8,388 nucleotides of DNA from NCBI GenBank assembly GCA_003220985.1, contig QHTY01000050.1, positions 1 to 8,388 on the forward strand, read 5' to 3'. The DNA comes from Gemmatimonadota bacterium (GTDB lineage Bacteria; Gemmatimonadota; Gemmatimonadetes; Gemmatimonadales; GWC2-71-9). Of the stretch, positions 5,518 to 8,388 are shown one piece after another. Each line of letters opens with the position of its first letter. The first letter of the stretch is position 1. The notes under the pieces are model-generated. The model did no database searches and was not told the origin of the DNA. It saw only the letters and a program-made list of their open reading frames with translations. The translations under genes and the position numbers were made by a program.

Positions 5518-7215
5518 ATGCGGATCGGCGGGCTTCGCCACATCCCGCTTGGGACGCTCCGGGGCGTTCGCCACCGCCAGCGCGCCGTCGTGCACCATTT
5601 TCGTGACCCGGGAGAGGTCCTGGTAGCTGATGTACTGCGCCTCGTCCGTGACCTGGTGGTAGTCGAGGTGCTCGCCGCGCGAGAAGGCAACTGACGGGAT
5701 CCCATAGCGCGCGTAACTGTAGTGATCGGCGCGGCAGTAGTACTGGAGCGGATGGCCCGGCGCGTCGTAGGTGTAGTCGAAAACGAACGGCAGCGGCTGC
5801 TTGGCATTCGCCGCCTCGAGCATTTCACCAAACTCGCGTGAAATCCGCTTCGCGCCGATCACCTCGAGATACGTCGGGCTGCCGGGGCCCGTGCCGCCAC
5901 GCGGGAAGTCCGACGCTGCGCCACGCCCGACCATATCCTCATCGATTTCGCCGACGACCGAGTCGAGCGGCACCGTCGCGTGATCGGTATACCAGCGCGA
6001 GCCGAGGAGTCCTGCTTCCTCGCCTGTGTGACTCACGAACAGGATCGAACGCCGCGGTCGCTCGGCGCCCTGAGCGCCGGCGAAGGCCTCGGCGATCTCA
6101 AGAATCGCCACCGTGCCGGAGCCGTCGTCATCGGCGCCATTGCGGATCGAATCGCGGCGTGGAGGACGGATCGCGCGCAAGCTGTCGAGGATCGCGCGAA
6201 TCCTGACTTGCTCCTCGTTGGTGGCCGGCCGGTTGGGAGAATCGGCGCCCATCGGCCGCACGACACGATTGAAGGCGCGGAGCGAATCGTGATCCACGGG
6301 ATGGTGATCGAAGCCGACGTGGTCATGATGCGCCGTCAGCGAGATGTATTCGTTGCGCAGCGCGGGATCGCTGCCGCGCAGAATCGCGACCACGTTGCGC
6401 GCCGGGAACGCGACCGCCGTGCGGGTGAAGTCGTAACGGCCGCTCACCGTGGTGCCGGTCGCGGTGCCCGGCGCGACTCGAGCGGGTTCGTTGCCGAGCA
6501 GGCCCGCCGCCGCTCGCCGGCTGAGCCACACCAACGCGATCGCACGAGGATTGCGCGTCGTATCGGAGACTGGGCGGCCCTCGCGAATGCGCGCGATCTG
6601 TTCGCTGCCGAGCTGGTCGAGGGCGACGATGCCGATCGTGCTGGCCTCGCGATACCGGCCAACGAGCGGTCCGATCGCCCGGCGATCGAACCCCTGCGGG
6701 ACATCGAGTACGACGAACTTTCCGGCGGCCCCGCTTGGCGCGATGAGATGCGCGGTGTCACCGACCGACCCGGCATAGACGACCGCCGCCTGCTCGAGCA
6801 CGCGCGGTGGCAGGGCGAAGCTGGCGGGAAGGAAGTCGGTCCCGAGCTGGAGGGTGGTGCCGCCGCTCGTGACGAGTCGCGAACGAGGATCCACCTTGAC
6901 GTCCCAGAAGGGCACCGTCTGGAAGTAGGTGCTGCTGTCGCCCGCCGGCTCGAGCCCGAGGCGCCGAAACTCGGCCGCCACGTACGCGGAGGCCTTGAAG
7001 GCGCCCAGGCTTCCCGTTTCGCGGCCCATCATCGAATCGTCAGCGATGAGGTAGAGGCGCTGGCGCAGGTCGGCGGCGGTGATCTCGGGTTCAGTGGCCC
7101 AGACTTGCGCATTCCGTGGAAACGTCCGCGAGCCGCTCGGCGGCGCGTTTCCGGTGGACTGACAAGCGTGCAACAAAACGACGGCGATCACGGTTGACCA
7201 CGCTCGCTGCATCAT
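5500..7215 (-). CDS. M28 family zinc metallopeptidase, PA domain, predicted lipoprotein
   Basis: A 571-residue secreted aminopeptidase-type protein of family M28. The N-terminal signal ends in LLHAC with Cys18 as likely lipidation site; His at -2 makes the lipobox imperfect. A PA-type domain occupies about residues 140-240 (AAVVYAGS, GKFVVLDV, TIGIVALD). The catalytic domain has a full set of di-zinc ligands: His296 (TAHHDHVG), Asp363 (NGADDDGSGT), Glu400 with Glu399 as general base (HTGEEAGLLG), Asp427 (IDEDMVGR) and His498 (RADHYSYARYG), so it should be active. A region of about 55 residues (301-358) separates the first two ligands, where many M28 enzymes have a short loop. AGGAG at 7220-7224 is four bases from ATG 7215 and seven from the in-frame ATG 7212, so the second may be used. 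It lies 12 bp downstream of the DUF2207 gene and was probably co-transcribed with it. The exact substrate cannot be told. Confidence 0.9.
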   Translation of the reverse strand: MMQRAWSTVIAVVLLHACQSTGNAPPSGSRTFPRNAQVWATEPEITAADLRQRLYLIADDSMMGRETGSLGAFKASAYVAAEFRRLGLEPAGDSSTYFQTVPFWDVKVDPRSRLVTSGGTTLQLGTDFLPASFALPPRVLEQAAVVYAGSVGDTAHLIAPSGAAGKFVVLDVPQGFDRRAIGPLVGRYREASTIGIVALDQLGSEQIARIREGRPVSDTTRNPRAIALVWLSRRAAAGLLGNEPARVAPGTATGTTVSGRYDFTRTAVAFPARNVVAILRGSDPALRNEYISLTAHHDHVGFDHHPVDHDSLRAFNRVVRPMGADSPNRPATNEEQVRIRAILDSLRAIRPPRRDSIRNGADDDGSGTVAILEIAEAFAGAQGAERPRRSILFVSHTGEEAGLLGSRWYTDHATVPLDSVVGEIDEDMVGRGAASDFPRGGTGPGSPTYLEVIGAKRISREFGEMLEAANAKQPLPFVFDYTYDAPGHPLQYYCRADHYSYARYGIPSVAFSRGEHLDYHQVTDEAQYISYQDLSRVTKMVHDGALAVANAPERPKRDVAKPADPHGPCVQ

Positions 7216-7219
7216 CGAT

Positions 7220-7224
7220 CTCCT
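7220..7224 (-). promoter_or_regulatory. Shine-Dalgarno site of the M28 gene
   Basis: AGGAG on the minus strand lies in the 12-bp gap between the DUF2207 stop codon (7230-7228) and the M28 start. It is seven bases from ATG 7212-7210 and four from ATG 7215-7213, so it favours the second methionine. No promoter or terminator fits in the gap, which supports one transcript for both genes. Confidence 0.7.
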
Positions 7225-7227
7225 GGG

Positions 7228-8388
7228 TTAGAATGCGCCACCGCCACCCCCGCCGCCTCCGCCGCCAGAACCGCCGCCGCCGCCAAATCCCGATCCTCCC
7301 GAGCTGCGCGGCGACGACGACAACGTGGTGCCCGCCACCGTCGAGAGATGCGACATGCTGGTCGAGAAATGGCTGACGTTGAAGTTCGCCACGCTGGGAC
7401 CGACGTACCATTGGGGCGGCTGCGTGTAGATCCCATCGAACGCGCGAGCGAACTGTTTCTCCACACCAAACGCCATCGCGAACGGCAGAAATTTATCGAA
7501 CAGCTCCGGATGACCGATGATGATGCGCTTCAAATGCTCGGCCTCCACGCGGCGGAGAAACTCCTCGAATCCCAATACGTGCTCGAGCGCGCGCGCCCCC
7601 ATTTCCGTGCGCGCCGGCATGATTTGCGCGAACAGAATCACGATGAGGAATGAAAGAACCGCTGCGATGACGAACGGCACCGGGGTCAGCAGGAACGCTT
7701 TGGACAATACGGTGCCGCCCACGCCGACGAGCACTGCGACGCCGAACGCAATCCCGGTCCAATGCTGTTTCACCTTGTCGGGCCGATTCTTGTAGAACCC
7801 GCTCCCCTTCAGGCGGTCGAAAATCGCGTTCCGAATCGGATCGAGCTCCTTATAGAACTCATCCTTCAACTCGTCCAACTCCACGTGATCACCGTGTTCC
7901 GAGAAGATGCCGTCGAAAACAGCCACCTCGTGAGGTGTGAGACCGTCGATGGTCTTGAGGCGATGCAGCGAATAGCTGGTCCCGCCTCCAAACAACCCAA
8001 AGAGCTTGGGGTTCTGGTGTTCCTCGATGCGCAGGTATCCGCGCACCGCCAGATCCACCAATGTGGCCGTGATGTCCCGCATGTCCGCACTGTTATCCAT
8101 CAACGTCCCGGCCTCGGCCGGCGTCATGTCCGCCGGCGGCTCATACTGCACGGCGATGGGGCGCTGCCTGGGGTCTGCGCCCGAGCGGCGCCAGCGGGCG
8201 AACGCGAACAGGAGCACCGGAATGGGGATCAGCAGCGGCCAGTTGCTGCGCACTGCTTGCGCGGTTCGCGCGGCGACGGTCGGCGCCGTGACCACGCCCT
8301 TGTCCCACCCGACCACGGCGGTCAGCCCTTCGTGGTATCCCAGAGAATGCGGCATCGCGATGCGGACGATGTTGCCGTCGATCGTGAC
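7228..8388 (-). CDS. DUF2207 membrane protein with poly-glycine tail, 5' end outside the window
   Basis: The C-terminal 386 residues of a DUF2207 family protein. The frame is open to the window edge (VTIDGNIVRIAMPHSLGYHE), so the true start, signal peptide and most of the N-terminal extracytoplasmic beta domain are missing. The visible order is the end of that domain (LTAVVGWDKGVV), a transmembrane segment (about residues 51-65, PLLIPIPVLLFAFARW), then a cytoplasmic region with YEPPADMTPAEAGTLMD (typical of the family) and LVDLAVRGYLRIEE. A paired transmembrane hairpin (about 211-257), the conserved GFEEFLRRVEAEHLKR and a FLPFAMAFGVEKQFARAF segment follow. The end is a glycine-rich tail with runs of 5 and 10 Gly ending in AF. 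The family is common in bacterial envelopes and its role is unknown. It heads an apparent operon with the M28 peptidase. Confidence 0.87.
   Translation of the reverse strand, partial: VTIDGNIVRIAMPHSLGYHEGLTAVVGWDKGVVTAPTVAARTAQAVRSNWPLLIPIPVLLFAFARWRRSGADPRQRPIAVQYEPPADMTPAEAGTLMDNSADMRDITATLVDLAVRGYLRIEEHQNPKLFGLFGGGTSYSLHRLKTIDGLTPHEVAVFDGIFSEHGDHVELDELKDEFYKELDPIRNAIFDRLKGSGFYKNRPDKVKQHWTGIAFGVAVLVGVGGTVLSKAFLLTPVPFVIAAVLSFLIVILFAQIMPARTEMGARALEHVLGFEEFLRRVEAEHLKRIIIGHPELFDKFLPFAMAFGVEKQFARAFDGIYTQPPQWYVGPSVANFNVSHFSTSMSHLSTVAGTTLSSSPRSSGGSGFGGGGGSGGGGGGGGGGAF
7237..7284 (-). repeat. Glycine-codon repeat tract at the end of the DUF2207 gene
   Basis: Sixteen consecutive codons read, on the minus strand, five Gly, one Ser, then ten Gly, mostly GGC with some GGT, GGA and GGG. 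The tract is a low-complexity triplet-like run prone to slippage by whole codons. Such glycine tails close many DUF2207 proteins, so it is a family trait and not an error. The mixed third positions argue that it has been kept by selection on the protein and not by fresh expansion. Confidence 0.8.

Noticed and set aside
4074..5606. A 510-residue open frame on the plus strand over the DUF1624 gene
   Set aside because: It is out of frame with the recognised DUF1624 protein, very rich in Arg/Pro/His, and has no family resemblance.
5980..7197. A 405-residue open frame on the plus strand opposite the M28 gene
   Set aside because: It is the antisense shadow of the M28 coding frame, which has all catalytic residues in order.
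7231..7290. GCC-rich repeat as a microsatellite or repeat array of its own
   Set aside because: It is the in-frame coding sequence of the glycine-rich tail that is normal for DUF2207 proteins.

Overview
The window is GC-rich, densely coding bacterial chromosome. The best guess for the source is a Gemmatimonadota (Gemmatimonadaceae-like) bacterium, possibly a metagenome-assembled genome. This rests on the combination of families: a DUF5916/CBM9-like outer-membrane-type protein, an M28 lipoprotein with the long insert I recall from that phylum, a DUF1624 acyltransferase-like protein and a DUF1259 protein. It is inference, not a phylogenetic result. I see no rRNA, tRNA, CRISPR array, insertion sequence, phage gene or recognisable defence locus.

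Layout from left to right. A short upstream gap with an imperfect dyad (1-60) precedes a secreted-type DUF1259 (LppY/LpqO-like) protein on + (61-915). Its stop codon overlaps the stop of a convergent MFS transporter gene on - (2080-912). That transporter is broken: its two halves lie in different frames, and the join sits where family members have about 11 more residues. It also carries a perfect 15-bp in-frame tandem duplication. The transporter starts on a GTG that overlaps the TGA of the upstream DUF5916 gene (4302-2077, -), so the two form an operon. The DUF5916 gene is divergent from a DUF1624 membrane protein (4312-5490, +), with only 9 bp between the start codons. The DUF1624 gene converges on an M28 metallopeptidase lipoprotein (7215-5500, -). 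A hairpin begins at the base after the DUF1624 stop. The M28 gene lies 12 bp downstream of a DUF2207 membrane protein with a poly-glycine tail (8388-7228, -), which is cut by the window edge.

Taken together, most products are envelope or secreted: an outer-membrane barrel-type protein, inner-membrane transport and acyl-transfer proteins, a periplasmic or outer-membrane lipoprotein peptidase, and a membrane protein of unknown role. Two short minus-strand operons are supported (DUF5916-MFS and DUF2207-M28). No single pathway linking all six genes can be shown. I found no clearly novel system. The points most worth checking are the damaged MFS gene, the almost absent divergent intergenic region, and the insert in the M28 catalytic domain.
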